DNA of 64,000 nt from Erwinia aphidicola (GCF_024169515.1 NZ_JAMKCQ010000001.1:2418001-2482000), one strand, 5' to 3'. Counted from the first letter of the stretch, positions 23,933 through 33,744 are shown. Numbers and translations are program-made. The notes: generated from the letters alone by a model not told the origin.

Positions 23933-25174
23933 ATGAAACAGGAACGACACGCCGATGCGCAAGCCTGGGTTTCCGGGGCCAACAGCCATAACCCGCTGGT
24001 GGCGGCGGCCAATCCGCTGCTGAATGCTATCCCGCAAATCCGCCACTCGGTTTCCCACCCCGATCCCGCCGGCTTACGCCAGCGCCTGATCGATGAGATC
24101 CGCCAGTTTGAGATGAGCTGCCAGCGCGCCGGGCTGCCGTATGAAGCGATTATCGGCGCCCGTTACTGCCTGTGCACCGCGCTGGATGAAGCCGCCGCGC
24201 TCACTCCGTGGGGCGGGCGCGGCGTCTGGCCGGGCAGCGGCCTGCTGGTGACGTTTCACAATGAAACCTGGGGCGGGGAGAAATTCTTCCAGCTGCTGGC
24301 ACGCCTGTCGCAGACGCCGCGTGAACAGATTGCGCTGCTGGAGCTGATTAACTTCTGCCTGCAGATGGGCTTCGAAGGACGTTACCGGGTGATGGATAAC
24401 GGCCGCTCGCAGCTGGAAACCATCAAGCAGCGCCTGCTGCAGATGATCCGCTCAGTGCGCGGCAGCTATGCGCCGCCGCTGTCGGTCCACCCGGAAGATC
24501 ACCCGGTGACGCGCAAGCTTTGGCGCCCGGTGGTGCCGCTCTGGGCCTGCACCGCCGTGGTGGGTTTCCTCGCCTGCCTGCTCTACATCCTGCTCAACTG
24601 GCGTCTTGGGGATTACACCAGCCCGGTGCTGGCCTCGGTTTATCAGACCGCGCTGCCGGAAGTCACTATCCACGATCCGGCGCCAGCACCGCCTGCCGCG
24701 CTGGACCTGAAAACCTTCCTGCGCCCGGAGATCGAACAGGGACTGGTGTCGGTGCGTGATGAAGCCGACCGCAGCGTGGTGACGCTAAAAGGTGATGGCC
24801 TGTTCAGCTCGGCCGCCACCTCGGTAAGCGACGGCTACGCCAGCGTGCTCAACCGCATCGCGGCGGCGATGAACAACGTCAGCGGGCGCATCCTGGTGGT
24901 GGGCTACAGCGACAATGTGCCAATCCGCAGCGCCCGTTTTGCCTCGAACTATGAACTGTCGCTGGCGCGCGCGCAGTCGGTCACCGAACAGCTGCAGCAG
25001 CATCTCTCCCAGCCGCAGCGCGTCAAAGCGGAAGGGCGTGGGGAGAGCAACCCCATCGCGCCGAACAACAGCGCCGCTAACCGCGCGCGCAATCGCCGGG
25101 TCGAGATCACCCTGCTGGTGGCACCGGGAAATACCCAGGCCCAGCTTAACGGCCAGGTGCAAGGAACTCACTGA
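23933..25174 (+). CDS. tssL: T6SS inner-membrane protein TssL with OmpA-like peptidoglycan-binding domain
   Basis: A 413-residue extended TssL. The cytoplasmic DotU/IcmH domain spans about residues 30-195 (ARYCLCTALDEAAA, NETWGGEKFF, CLQMGFEGRYRV). A single membrane helix follows at about 202-222 (WACTAVVGFLACLLYILLNW). The periplasmic C-terminal half is an OmpA-like domain (GYSDNVPIRSARFASNYELS ... RARNRRVEI) that should bind peptidoglycan and hold the machine in place. Its stop overlaps the tssM start by 1 nt (TGATG), so the two membrane partners are translationally coupled. Confidence 0.97.
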   Translation: MKQERHADAQAWVSGANSHNPLVAAANPLLNAIPQIRHSVSHPDPAGLRQRLIDEIRQFEMSCQRAGLPYEAIIGARYCLCTALDEAAALTPWGGRGVWPGSGLLVTFHNETWGGEKFFQLLARLSQTPREQIALLELINFCLQMGFEGRYRVMDNGRSQLETIKQRLLQMIRSVRGSYAPPLSVHPEDHPVTRKLWRPVVPLWACTAVVGFLACLLYILLNWRLGDYTSPVLASVYQTALPEVTIHDPAPAPPAALDLKTFLRPEIEQGLVSVRDEADRSVVTLKGDGLFSSAATSVSDGYASVLNRIAAAMNNVSGRILVVGYSDNVPIRSARFASNYELSLARAQSVTEQLQQHLSQPQRVKAEGRGESNPIAPNNSAANRARNRRVEITLLVAPGNTQAQLNGQVQGTH

Positions 25175-28100
25175 TGCTGAATATTCTGTTTGCCGTCTTA
25201 ACCAACCGCCTGCTGTGGGGCTTTGTTGGTATCACCGCGCTGTCGTTTATTATCTGGGTGATTGGCCCGGTGTTTTCGATTGTCGATTCACGCCCGCTGG
25301 AGCCGGAAGTCAACCGCCAGATCAGTATTGGGCTGCTCTACCTGGTGTGGGCTCTGGGCAACGTGGTGCCGCGCCTCTATAACAGCTGGCTGAACCGAAA
25401 GCTGATGGGCAGCCTGAAAACCACGCCGGGGGAGTCGCCAGATGGGGAGAGCCCGCGTCTGACCAGCGAAGATCGGGTGCTGGCGGAGCGTTTTAACGAA
25501 GCCTCCGAGCTGCTGAAAAAAGCGCACTTCTCTCACGCCAGCGGCCGCTCGCCGTTCTGGGCGCAGCGCTTCAGCCGTCAGTATCTTTACCAGCTGCCGT
25601 GGTACGTGATTATCGGCGCGCCCGGGGCGGGTAAAACCACCGCGCTGGTTAACTCCGGCCTGCAGTTCCCGCTGGCCGACCGCTTTGGTAAGTCCGCGCT
25701 GCGCGGCATTGGCGGCACGCGCAACTGCGACTGGTGGTTCACCAACGAAGCGGTGCTGCTGGATACTGCCGGGCGCTACACCACCCAGGAGAGTCAGCAG
25801 CAGCAGGACGCCAGCGAGTGGCAGGGCTTTATCGGCCTGCTGCGCAAATATCGCGGCCGCCAGCCGATCAACGGCGTGATCGTCACCGTCAGCATCTCCG
25901 ACCTGCTGACCCAGTCGGCGGAGGCGTCGCAGCAGCAGGCGGTGGCGCTGCGCCAGCGCCTGATGGAGCTGCACGAACAGCTTGGCATTCGCTTCCCGGT
26001 GTATGTGCTGGTGACCAAAGCGGACCTGCTTAAGGGCTTCCGCGCTTACTTCGCCAAATTCGATAAGGCGCAGCGCGAGCAGATCTGGGGCTTCACCTTC
26101 CCGTGGGATAAAGCGCGGCTGGCCGATTTCGATCTGATGGCGGCCTTCACTCAGGAGTTCGCCCTGCTGCAGCAGCGGCTGGACGCCGGGCTGCCGGACA
26201 CGCTACTGCAGGAGAGCGATGCCAAAGCGCGCGCGGAAAGTTTCCTCTTCCCGCAGGAGTTCGCCGCGCTGCGCCCGCTGCTGGCCGACTACCTCGACAC
26301 CGTGTTTGCCCGCTCCAACTTTGAAACCCAGTTCTCGCCGCGCGGTATCTATTTCGCCAGCGGCACTCAAGAGGGGCTGCCGTTTGACCGCGTGATGGGC
26401 GAACTGAACCGCGCCATGCAGCTGCCGCAGGATGACAGCGGCGTACAGGGCAGCTGGCAGCAGGTCAGTAAAGAGGCGCCGATCCCCGGCAACAAAGGTC
26501 AGAGCTTCTTCCTGAAGGATATGCTGCAAAAAGTGGTGTTTGCTGAAGCCGGTCTGGCGGGCAGCAACCGCTGGTGGGAGCTGCGCAACCGCGCGCTGCT
26601 GGGGTCCGGCTATCTCGCTCTGGCCGCCGTGCTGGTGGTGGCCTCGCTGCTGTGGTTCACCAGCTACGGCAACAACAAAAGCTACCTGCAGCAAGTCCAG
26701 GCGCGGGTGCCGGAAGTGGCGCGCCAGAGCACGGCGCTGCAGGGCAGCGACCCGCGCGATCTCTTTGCGCTGCTGCCGTTCCTTAATAGCGTGCTGCACC
26801 TGCCGGAGAGCGACGAGTTTGACCTTAACTCACCGCCGCTGACCCGCCGCATGGGGCTGTATCGCGGCGCGGAAGTCAGCGATGCCACCCAGGCGCTGTA
26901 CCAGAAAGCGCTGCAGCAGATGCTGATGCCGCAGGTGGCGCAGCTGATTACCACCTGGCTGCGCAACGACAACGGCAGCGATGCCGACTACAGCTATGAA
27001 GCGCTGAAAGCCTATCAGATGCTGTATCAGCCGAAACACTACGACGGCAAATTCCTGCACGCCTGGCTGATGCTGAATATCCAGCGCACTCTGCCGCAAA
27101 ACGTCACTCAGGCGCAGGTGAAGCAGCTGGAGTGGCATCTCAGCCAGCTGCTGGAGAACCAGATTCAGGCCTCGCCGTATGCCCGGGATGATGCGCTGGT
27201 AAAGCGCGAGCAGGCGCTGATTAATCAGATGCCGCTGTCGCAGCGCGTCTACGGACGCCTGAAGCGCCTGCTGGAACGTGATGACAGCTTACGGGCGGTG
27301 TCGCTGGCTTCGCTCGGCGGGCCGCAGAGCGAACTGGTGTTTTCGCGCAAGAGCGGGCGCTCGATTGCTGACACCATCCCGGGGCTATACACCCCGGACG
27401 GTTACTGGAACAGCTTCGACAAAAACATCGCTGCGGTGACCAAAGCGCTGCATGACGATGACCAGTGGGTGCTCGGCGGTCAGGTACAGGGCGAGACGCA
27501 GCAGCAGACCGATGCGGCGGTGCGCCAGCTCTATATCAGCGACTATATTCGCCAGTGGGACGGGCTGCTGCAGGATATCCAGCTCAACGGCAGCGCCGAC
27601 CTGGCGCAGCGCATCAACAGCGCGCGGCTGCTCTCCAGCAGCAGCTCGCCGCTGCGCAAGCTGGTGATTAACCTCAGCCACTATCTGGTGCTGGAAAAAG
27701 TGCCGCAGGGCGATGACAAAGCCGCTAAGCCCGCCGACAGCGTCAGCGATAACAGCGCCACGCGGACCCTGCAGGCGCTGTTCCGCTCGCGCCAGAACAG
27801 CCCCGGCGCGGCGGTACAGCAGACGCCGGAGCAGGCAGTGGCTAACCACTTCGCGCCGATTATTGAGCTGGCCGATCCGCTGGAAGAGGGGGGTAAAACC
27901 ATCGCCTTCGACGACTTCCTTAAGCAGATTGACGACCTGTATCGCTACCTGACGGCGGTGCAGGACGCCGCCAACAGCGGCATGCCACCGCCGGCGGGTG
28001 AGGCGATCGGCCACCTGCAGGCCAGTGCGGGCAGGCTGCCCGGCTCGCTGCAAAACATGTTTACCAGTATGGCGGTCGGCGCCAGCAGCGACACCCAGCG

Positions 28101-28800
28101 CCGTGACCTCGACAACGTGCGTAAACGTATCAACGTCGAAGTCGGCGGCTTTTGCCGCCAGGCGATAGCCGGGCGTTATCCGCTGGTGCGTTCCGGGCGC
28201 AGTGAAGTCACCCCGGACGATCTGGCGCGCATGTTCGCTCCGGGCAGCGGCCTGATGGACAGTTTCTTCCGCGACAACCTGGCCAACAAGGTGGATACCA
28301 CCCAGTCGGCGTGGCGCTTTACGCCAGGCATTGATGGCAAAACCCTGCCGGGCGGCGAGAGTATTCTGCGCCCGTTCCAGCAGGCGCAGAGTATTCGCGA
28401 CGCCTTCTTTGCCAACGGCTCTACCACGCCGTCATTCCGCGTGACGGTGCGCACGGTGCGGATGGATAACGACATCCTCACCCTGACGCTGGACGTTGAC
28501 GGTCAGCTGCTGCGTTACAGCCACGGCCCGCAGGCGGTACAGCTGATGAGCTGGCCGGGCAGCGGCGGCACCAACCAGGTGCGTATGCAGCTCGGGCTGG
28601 CCAACGGCACCACCTCGACGCTGGTGACCAACGGCTCCTGGGCGCTGAACCGCTTCTTTGACCGCGCCCAGCAGAGCGCAGGTAGCAGCAGCCTGAGCCG
28701 CCAGGCCACCTTTAACGTCGATGGTCACCGTGTGACGCTGGAGTTCACCCCAAACAGTATCCGCAATCCGTTCCAGCTTCCCGGGTTCTCATGCCCGTAG
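25174..28800 (+). CDS. tssM: T6SS inner-membrane channel protein TssM (IcmF)
   Basis: A 1208-residue TssM. Two N-terminal membrane helices (about 12-34 and 50-66) precede a cytoplasmic NTPase-like domain with an intact Walker A GAPGAGKT (148-155) and a LLDTAGRY switch region. A third helix lies near 475-495 (GYLALAAVLVVASLLWF). The large periplasmic part includes the IcmF-related and C-terminal domains that contact TssJ. Together with TssJ and TssL it forms the trans-envelope complex. Walker A is lost in some TssM proteins but present here, so nucleotide use is possible. Confidence 0.97.
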   Translation: MLNILFAVLTNRLLWGFVGITALSFIIWVIGPVFSIVDSRPLEPEVNRQISIGLLYLVWALGNVVPRLYNSWLNRKLMGSLKTTPGESPDGESPRLTSEDRVLAERFNEASELLKKAHFSHASGRSPFWAQRFSRQYLYQLPWYVIIGAPGAGKTTALVNSGLQFPLADRFGKSALRGIGGTRNCDWWFTNEAVLLDTAGRYTTQESQQQQDASEWQGFIGLLRKYRGRQPINGVIVTVSISDLLTQSAEASQQQAVALRQRLMELHEQLGIRFPVYVLVTKADLLKGFRAYFAKFDKAQREQIWGFTFPWDKARLADFDLMAAFTQEFALLQQRLDAGLPDTLLQESDAKARAESFLFPQEFAALRPLLADYLDTVFARSNFETQFSPRGIYFASGTQEGLPFDRVMGELNRAMQLPQDDSGVQGSWQQVSKEAPIPGNKGQSFFLKDMLQKVVFAEAGLAGSNRWWELRNRALLGSGYLALAAVLVVASLLWFTSYGNNKSYLQQVQARVPEVARQSTALQGSDPRDLFALLPFLNSVLHLPESDEFDLNSPPLTRRMGLYRGAEVSDATQALYQKALQQMLMPQVAQLITTWLRNDNGSDADYSYEALKAYQMLYQPKHYDGKFLHAWLMLNIQRTLPQNVTQAQVKQLEWHLSQLLENQIQASPYARDDALVKREQALINQMPLSQRVYGRLKRLLERDDSLRAVSLASLGGPQSELVFSRKSGRSIADTIPGLYTPDGYWNSFDKNIAAVTKALHDDDQWVLGGQVQGETQQQTDAAVRQLYISDYIRQWDGLLQDIQLNGSADLAQRINSARLLSSSSSPLRKLVINLSHYLVLEKVPQGDDKAAKPADSVSDNSATRTLQALFRSRQNSPGAAVQQTPEQAVANHFAPIIELADPLEEGGKTIAFDDFLKQIDDLYRYLTAVQDAANSGMPPPAGEAIGHLQASAGRLPGSLQNMFTSMAVGASSDTQRRDLDNVRKRINVEVGGFCRQAIAGRYPLVRSGRSEVTPDDLARMFAPGSGLMDSFFRDNLANKVDTTQSAWRFTPGIDGKTLPGGESILRPFQQAQSIRDAFFANGSTTPSFRVTVRTVRMDNDILTLTLDVDGQLLRYSHGPQAVQLMSWPGSGGTNQVRMQLGLANGTTSTLVTNGSWALNRFFDRAQQSAGSSSLSRQATFNVDGHRVTLEFTPNSIRNPFQLPGFSCP

Positions 28801-28816
28801 CCGTGAGGAGAAGAGA

Positions 28817-29527
28817 ATGAGCCAGACGCCCGCGATTAGCTGGTACGGCAAATTGCCCAGCGCCGGAGATTTTCTCAAGCGCCGCTTTCCCGATGTGCTG
28901 TTTAACCAGTGGAGCCACTGGTTCCAGGTTGGCCTGCTTAACTGGCAGAACGGTGAAGAGCAGCCCTCAGAGAGCCGCCGTCAGTTTGCCAATGCCCCGG
29001 TATGGAACTTCGTGGTGCCGCCGATGCTGGGCAGCCAGCAGGTGCAGATGGGCTGCCTGCTGCCGGGTAAAGACAGCGTGGGGCGCCGCTACCCGCTGTG
29101 CGCGCTACTGAGCTTCAATCCGGCGCAGTGGTCGGCGCAGCAGCTGGCGCTGGCGGGGGAGTGGTATCAGCAGCTCGGGCGCACGCTGCTGCACGCGGTG
29201 CGCAACGGCTACTCCGCCGAACAGCTTGACCAGGTATTGCTGACCATTCCGGCACCGCCGCAGCCCGAACACTTAGACACCTCCGGCATTCTGGCGGTGA
29301 TTGGTCAGCCGGCGGAAGAGAACACCCTCGGCTGGTCACAGGTGGCGGACTGCTTCAGCCCGCAGCAGTACACCAGCTTCTGGTGGACCAACCGCACCGA
29401 CGGTTACCCGCTCTACACCCATCTGCACAGCGGCAACTTCACCAGCCAGCTGTTTTCGATGCTGTTCGACCCGGCGGCGGGTGCCAAACCCGGTCGGAAC
29501 GGCCTTTATCCGCCGATGTTTGAATAG
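28817..29527 (+). CDS. tagF: T6SS post-translational regulator TagF
   Basis: A 236-residue protein whose start ISWYGKLPSAGDFLKRRFP is the TagF (ImpM/SciT) signature. TagF is known as a repressor of T6SS assembly acting with Fha in the threonine-phosphorylation pathway; in some species it is fused to PppA, here it is separate. GAGGAGAAGAG is a strong ribosome site. Its presence together with fha, pppA and ppkA downstream indicates a complete post-translational control set. Confidence 0.93.
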   Translation: MSQTPAISWYGKLPSAGDFLKRRFPDVLFNQWSHWFQVGLLNWQNGEEQPSESRRQFANAPVWNFVVPPMLGSQQVQMGCLLPGKDSVGRRYPLCALLSFNPAQWSAQQLALAGEWYQQLGRTLLHAVRNGYSAEQLDQVLLTIPAPPQPEHLDTSGILAVIGQPAEENTLGWSQVADCFSPQQYTSFWWTNRTDGYPLYTHLHSGNFTSQLFSMLFDPAAGAKPGRNGLYPPMFE

Positions 29528-29535
29528 GAAATCCG

Positions 29536-30537
29536 ATGAATATCGATGCGCTTCTTACCCCTGTCAGCAGCGAGCAGCCCTGCGGCGAAAACCTCGAATA
29601 TGACGCCGACTATATGGCGATGGAGCAGGCCTGCGCCGGTAAAGCCGAGCAGCAGTTTGGCGACACCATCATCCCGGCGGAACCCGCCGACTGGAACAAA
29701 GTCGAGCAGCTGGCCCTCAGCCTGCTGGAGCGCAGTAAAGATCTGCGCGTGATGCTGGCGCTGACCCGCGCCTGGACCCAGCTGAAAGGGCTGCGCGGCT
29801 ATGCCAACGGCCTGCTGCTGGTGCAGCAGGCGCTGCTGCTCTACTGGGAGCCGCTCTGGCCGCTGCTGGAAGAGGACGGGCAGCACGACCCGTTCTACCG
29901 CGTTAACGCGCTGGCGGCGCTAAGTGATAAATCGGCGCTCAGCACCGCCCTGCGCCAGGCCGCGCTGATACGCCATGCGTCCGACGAGATCAGCCTGCGC
30001 GATGCCTGTTCGCTGCTCGACGGCAGCAAGACCGACTGCCCCGGCTATCCCGGCGGTTTGACCCGCCTGCAGGATGAGCTGGCGCGCGGCGGTCCCGGCC
30101 CTGAAGCGGTGGTGCTGATAGCCGAACGCCTGCTGACCATTCGTGAAACCGTCACCGAGCAGCTGGGCAACGGCGGCCTGCCGGAGATGGAGCAGCTGCT
30201 AAAAACCGTCAACACGGTGGCCGCCGCCTGTCAGAGCACCGATCTCAGCAGCCTGATCCCACCGCCTGCCAGCAGCAGCGCCGCTGAGCCAACGCCTCAG
30301 AGCGCGCCGCAGTCCGCCGACTGGCGCACGGTGCAGCTCAGCTCACGCGCCGATGCGCAGCTGATGCTGGAGAAGGTGAAACACTATTTTGTCCGGCACG
30401 AACCCAGCCACCCGGCGCCGCTGATGATCGAGCGGGTGCAGCGTATGGTCGAGCTGGACTTTATGGAGATCATCCGCGACCTCGCGCCGGACGGCGTGCA
30501 TCAGCTGGAAACTCTTTTCGGGCGTCGCGATAGCTAA
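29536..30537 (+). CDS. tssA: T6SS cap/baseplate protein TssA
   Basis: A 333-residue TssA. The ImpA N-terminal domain covers about residues 8-125 (PVSSEQPCGENLEYDADYMAM, LTRAWTQLKGLRGYANGL, WEPLWPLLEEDGQHDPF). A variable, Ser/Ala/Gln-rich linker lies near 235-260. The short C-terminal domain ends LDFMEIIRDLAPDGVHQLE, the form found in baseplate-associated TssA proteins. It helps start and guide polymerisation of sheath and tube. It is 8 nt after tagF. Confidence 0.95.
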   Translation: MNIDALLTPVSSEQPCGENLEYDADYMAMEQACAGKAEQQFGDTIIPAEPADWNKVEQLALSLLERSKDLRVMLALTRAWTQLKGLRGYANGLLLVQQALLLYWEPLWPLLEEDGQHDPFYRVNALAALSDKSALSTALRQAALIRHASDEISLRDACSLLDGSKTDCPGYPGGLTRLQDELARGGPGPEAVVLIAERLLTIRETVTEQLGNGGLPEMEQLLKTVNTVAAACQSTDLSSLIPPPASSSAAEPTPQSAPQSADWRTVQLSSRADAQLMLEKVKHYFVRHEPSHPAPLMIERVQRMVELDFMEIIRDLAPDGVHQLETLFGRRDS

Positions 30538-30585
30538 CGCTTGCGGCGCAATATTTTTGTACGCGCACATCCAATGGAGAACACC

Positions 30586-31122
30586 ATGCCAGTCAGTAAA
30601 TCCAGTGGGCAGAAATTCATTGCCCGTAATCGCGCGCCCCGCGTACAGATCGAGTACGACGTGGAGATCTACGGCGCAGAACGCAAAATCGAACTGCCTT
30701 TTATCATGGGCGTGATGGCCGACCTGGTCGGTAAACCCGTCGACGCTCAGCCGGGCGTGGACGAGCGCAAGTTCCTTGAGATCGATATCGATAACTTCGA
30801 CGAGCGCATGAAGTCGCTGAAACCGCGCGTGGCGTTCCAGGCTGATAACACCCTGACCGGGGAAGGGCGTCTGAACATCGACCTGACCTTCAACAGCATG
30901 GAAGACTTCTCGCCGGACGCGGTGGCGCGCAAGGTCGAGCCGCTCAACCAGATGCTGGAAGCGCGCACCCAGCTCTCTAACCTGCTGACCTATATGGACG
31001 GCAAAAACGGTGCGGAAGAGCTGATCGCCAAAATCCTGCAGGATCCCACGCTGCTGCAATCCCTCAGCCACCTGCCGAAATCAGACGATGCCGCAGCGGA
31101 CAGCAGCGCTAAAGAGGAGTAA
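30586..31122 (+). CDS. tssB: T6SS small sheath protein TssB (VipA)
   Basis: A 178-residue TssB with the conserved start SSGQKFIARNRAPRVQIEYD, the PFIMGVMADLVGKP helix and KFLEIDIDNFDERM segment. TssB and TssC form the contractile sheath. The start is set at ATG 30586 because GGAGAACACC is correctly spaced; in-frame codons upstream (30574 and a TTG at 30541) lack that support. The acidic, Ser-rich C-terminus is where ClpV and TagJ interactions are known to involve TssB/TssC ends. It is 3 nt before tssC. Confidence 0.97.
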   Translation: MPVSKSSGQKFIARNRAPRVQIEYDVEIYGAERKIELPFIMGVMADLVGKPVDAQPGVDERKFLEIDIDNFDERMKSLKPRVAFQADNTLTGEGRLNIDLTFNSMEDFSPDAVARKVEPLNQMLEARTQLSNLLTYMDGKNGAEELIAKILQDPTLLQSLSHLPKSDDAAADSSAKEE

Positions 31123-31125
31123 CTG

Positions 31126-32625
31126 ATGAGCAACCCATCCCAGCAGTCGCTGGCGCAGGAGCAGCAGGCCTGGAGCCAGGACGAGTTCAGCGCGCTGCTG
31201 AACAAAGAGTTCCGCCCGAAAAGCGATCAGGCGCGTAATGCCGTCGAGAGCGCGGTCAAAACTCTGGCGCAGCAGGCGCTGGAGAACACCGTTACCGTCT
31301 CCAACGATGCTTATCGCACCATTCAGGCACTGATCGCCGAGATCGACGAGAAGCTGTCAAAGCAGGTGAACCAGATTATCCACCACGACGATTTCCAGAA
31401 GCTGGAAGGGGCGTGGCGCGGTCTGAGCTACCTGGTGAACAACACCGAAACCGACGAGATGCTGAAAATCCGCTTTATGAGCATCTCCAAGCAGGAGCTG
31501 GGCCGCACCCTCAAGCGCTATAAAGGCGTGGGCTGGGACCAGAGCCCGATCTTCAAGAAAGTCTACGAAGAAGAGTATGGCCAGTTCGGCGGCGAGCCGT
31601 TTGGCTGCCTGGTCGGCGACTACTACTTCGACCACGGCCCGCAGGATGTTGAGCTGCTGAGCGAGATGGCCCGCATTGGCGCGGCCGCCCACTGCCCGTT
31701 TATCACCGGTACCGCGCCGGGGGTGATGCAGATGGAGTCCTGGCAGGAGCTGGCAAACCCGCGCGACCTGACCAAGATCTTCCAGAACACCGAGTACGCC
31801 GCGTGGCGCAGCCTGCGCGAGTCGGAAGATGCGCGCTACCTCGGCCTGGTGATGCCGCGCTTCCTGTCGCGCCTGCCTTACGGCATCCGTACCAACCCGG
31901 TGGACAGCTTCGACTTTGAGGAAGAGACCGACGGCGCGAATCACGGCAACTACACCTGGACCAACGCCGCTTACGCGATGGCGGCCAACATCAACCGTTC
32001 GTTCAAGGACTTCGGCTGGTGTACGTCGATTCGCGGCGTGGAGTCCGGCGGCGCAGTGGAAAACCTGCCGTGCCACACTTTCCCGAGCGACGACGGCGGC
32101 GTGGACATGAAGTGCCCGACCGAGATCGCCATCAGCGACCGTCGCGAAGCCGAGCTGGCGAAGAACGGCTTTATGCCACTGGTGCACCGCAAGAACTCCG
32201 ACTTTGCTGCCTTTATTGGCGCACAGTCCCTGCAGAAACCGGCGGAGTACCACGATCCCGATGCCACAGCCAATGCCCGTCTGGCCGCGCGCCTGCCGTA
32301 CCTGTTCGCCTGCTGCCGCTTTGCGCACTACCTGAAGTGCATCGTGCGCGACAAGATCGGCTCCTTCCGCGAGCGTGACGAGATGGAGCGCTGGCTGAAC
32401 GACTGGGTGATGAACTACGTCGACGGCGACCCGGCTAACTCCTCGCAGGAGACCAAATCGCGTAAGCCGCTGGCCTCCGCCGAAGTGCAGGTGGAAGAGA
32501 TTGAAGACAACCCGGGCTACTACGCCGCGAAGTTCTTCCTGCGCCCGCACTACCAGCTGGAAGGCCTGACCGTGTCGCTGCGCCTGGTATCCAAACTGCC
32601 ATCGCTGAAGTCGAACGACGCGTAA
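31126..32625 (+). CDS. tssC: T6SS large sheath protein TssC (VipB)
   Basis: A 499-residue TssC. Family landmarks include LEGAWRGLSYLVNNTETD, SPIFKKVYEEEYGQFGGEP, GVMQMESWQELANPRDL and NGFMPLVHRKNSDFAAFIGAQ. It builds the contractile sheath with TssB, and its N-terminal helix is the known ClpV recognition site in related systems. Codon bias is strong, as expected of an abundant structural protein. The stop is followed by a long inverted repeat before hcp. Confidence 0.97.
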   Translation: MSNPSQQSLAQEQQAWSQDEFSALLNKEFRPKSDQARNAVESAVKTLAQQALENTVTVSNDAYRTIQALIAEIDEKLSKQVNQIIHHDDFQKLEGAWRGLSYLVNNTETDEMLKIRFMSISKQELGRTLKRYKGVGWDQSPIFKKVYEEEYGQFGGEPFGCLVGDYYFDHGPQDVELLSEMARIGAAAHCPFITGTAPGVMQMESWQELANPRDLTKIFQNTEYAAWRSLRESEDARYLGLVMPRFLSRLPYGIRTNPVDSFDFEEETDGANHGNYTWTNAAYAMAANINRSFKDFGWCTSIRGVESGGAVENLPCHTFPSDDGGVDMKCPTEIAISDRREAELAKNGFMPLVHRKNSDFAAFIGAQSLQKPAEYHDPDATANARLAARLPYLFACCRFAHYLKCIVRDKIGSFRERDEMERWLNDWVMNYVDGDPANSSQETKSRKPLASAEVQVEEIEDNPGYYAAKFFLRPHYQLEGLTVSLRLVSKLPSLKSNDA

Positions 32626-32642
32626 TTAATCCCCGCAAGTAT

Positions 32643-32678
32643 TTAGCCATTAATCACTTCGTTGTCATTAATGGCTAA
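32643..32678 (+). terminator. Long inverted repeat between tssC and hcp
   Basis: TTAGCCATTAAT (32643-32654) pairs perfectly with ATTAATGGCTAA (32667-32678) across a 12-nt loop. No T run follows, so it may slow polymerase, mark an RNA processing point or protect the tssC 3' end rather than act as a full terminator. Confidence 0.55.
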
Positions 32679-32853
32679 CTCTCTGAAATATCCCTGTAGC
32701 GATATTCAGAAATAAGGCAGAGGTAAAATATGGACTGTTTTATTCAGCTTCATTGCTTTCCTGTTTGCCATATCAGTGCTTTATCTAGACCCAAAGGTTT
32801 CCTGAAGGAAGCAGGGTAAAAGCAAAAACTTTAACTAATGAGAGTAGATAACT

Positions 32854-33336
32854 ATGGCTATTGATATGTATATGAAGGTTGACGGTGTGACTGGCGAATC
32901 AAAAGATTCTAACCACACTGGCTGGATCGATATTGATTCATTCTCCTGGGGTGCTTCTCAGCCGGGCAACATGTCTGTGGGTGGCGGTGGCGGTGCCGGT
33001 AAAGTGAACTTTAATGACCTGCACATCAATGCAAAAATTGATAAAGCCGTTACAGCACTGCTGAAGAACTGCGCCAGCGGTAAGCACGTAGCAAAAGTAG
33101 AAGTGTCTGTCTGCAAAGCTGGTGGTACTCAGGTTGAATATACCCGCATTACGCTGGAAGACGTGTTGGTGACCAGCGTTCAGTTTGTTGGTTCAGAGCA
33201 TGATGACACGCTGGGTGTGACCTATGCCTTCCAGGCGGCGAAAGTGAAACAGCAGTACTGGGAGCAGAGCACTTCCGGTGGTAAAGGCGCTGAGAGCAGC
33301 GCTGGCTGGAATATCAAAGAAAACAAAGAAGCGTAA
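32854..33336 (+). CDS. hcp: T6SS tube protein Hcp (TssD)
   Basis: A 160-residue Hcp, the usual length, forming the hexameric rings of the inner tube and acting as a carrier for small effectors. The start AIDMYMKVDGVTGESKD and GWIDIDSFSWGASQ are diagnostic. No extension is present. Codon use is lighter in GC than tssB/tssC, as is common for highly expressed hcp. A 228-bp spacer with a hairpin separates it from tssC, and a weak hairpin follows, so it likely has its own promoter and transcript. A short frame with a plausible ribosome site (32730-32819) precedes it. Confidence 0.97.
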   Translation: MAIDMYMKVDGVTGESKDSNHTGWIDIDSFSWGASQPGNMSVGGGGGAGKVNFNDLHINAKIDKAVTALLKNCASGKHVAKVEVSVCKAGGTQVEYTRITLEDVLVTSVQFVGSEHDDTLGVTYAFQAAKVKQQYWEQSTSGGKGAESSAGWNIKENKEA

Positions 33337-33342
33337 TGCTAC

Positions 33343-33365
33343 TGCCCACTCGCTATGGGTGGGCA
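33343..33365 (+). terminator. Hairpin after hcp
   Basis: TGCCCAC (33343-33349) pairs with GTGGGCA (33359-33365) starting 6 nt beyond the hcp stop. The following TCTCC is not a strong T run, so termination may be partial. Confidence 0.6.
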
Positions 33366-33744
33366 TCTCCGAAAAGTTTCACGGAAACGCATCGAGTATT
33401 TAATCGGGTAGAGTGAACAACCGGGGCAGGATCGGGTCGACGTTTTGGAAAAACATGGCGGCCACCAGGTCCAGCGCCGGCTGTTTAGTATTTCAGTTGA
33501 CCATAAATCAGACAAATGCTCAGTGACTAAGATGATTTAGAAGACGGCTCGTTATTGTGACTTAACCTCTGTATGCCGTGATAACAGGTAAAGACTAAGA
33601 ATAATCAGAGAGATGAAAGGCATCTAGTCGGTGAGCCATGTGTTTGATACGTGCTGGATAATCCATGATGCCTCAGGCTGCCAGGATACCAGCCGATTTA
33701 CAGGGATTCCCCCCGCAATTGAAACAGTAACGTGAGGAGAGTAA
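33366..33744. other. Non-coding spacer between hcp and the lysozyme-like effector
   Basis: No intact gene is visible in these 379 bp. A GC-rich patch at about 33400-33492 reads on the minus strand as a short peptide-like fragment without a start and may be a gene remnant. The rest is AT-rich and should hold the promoter of the effector gene, whose ribosome site GTGAGGAG lies just before 33745. Confidence 0.45.
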
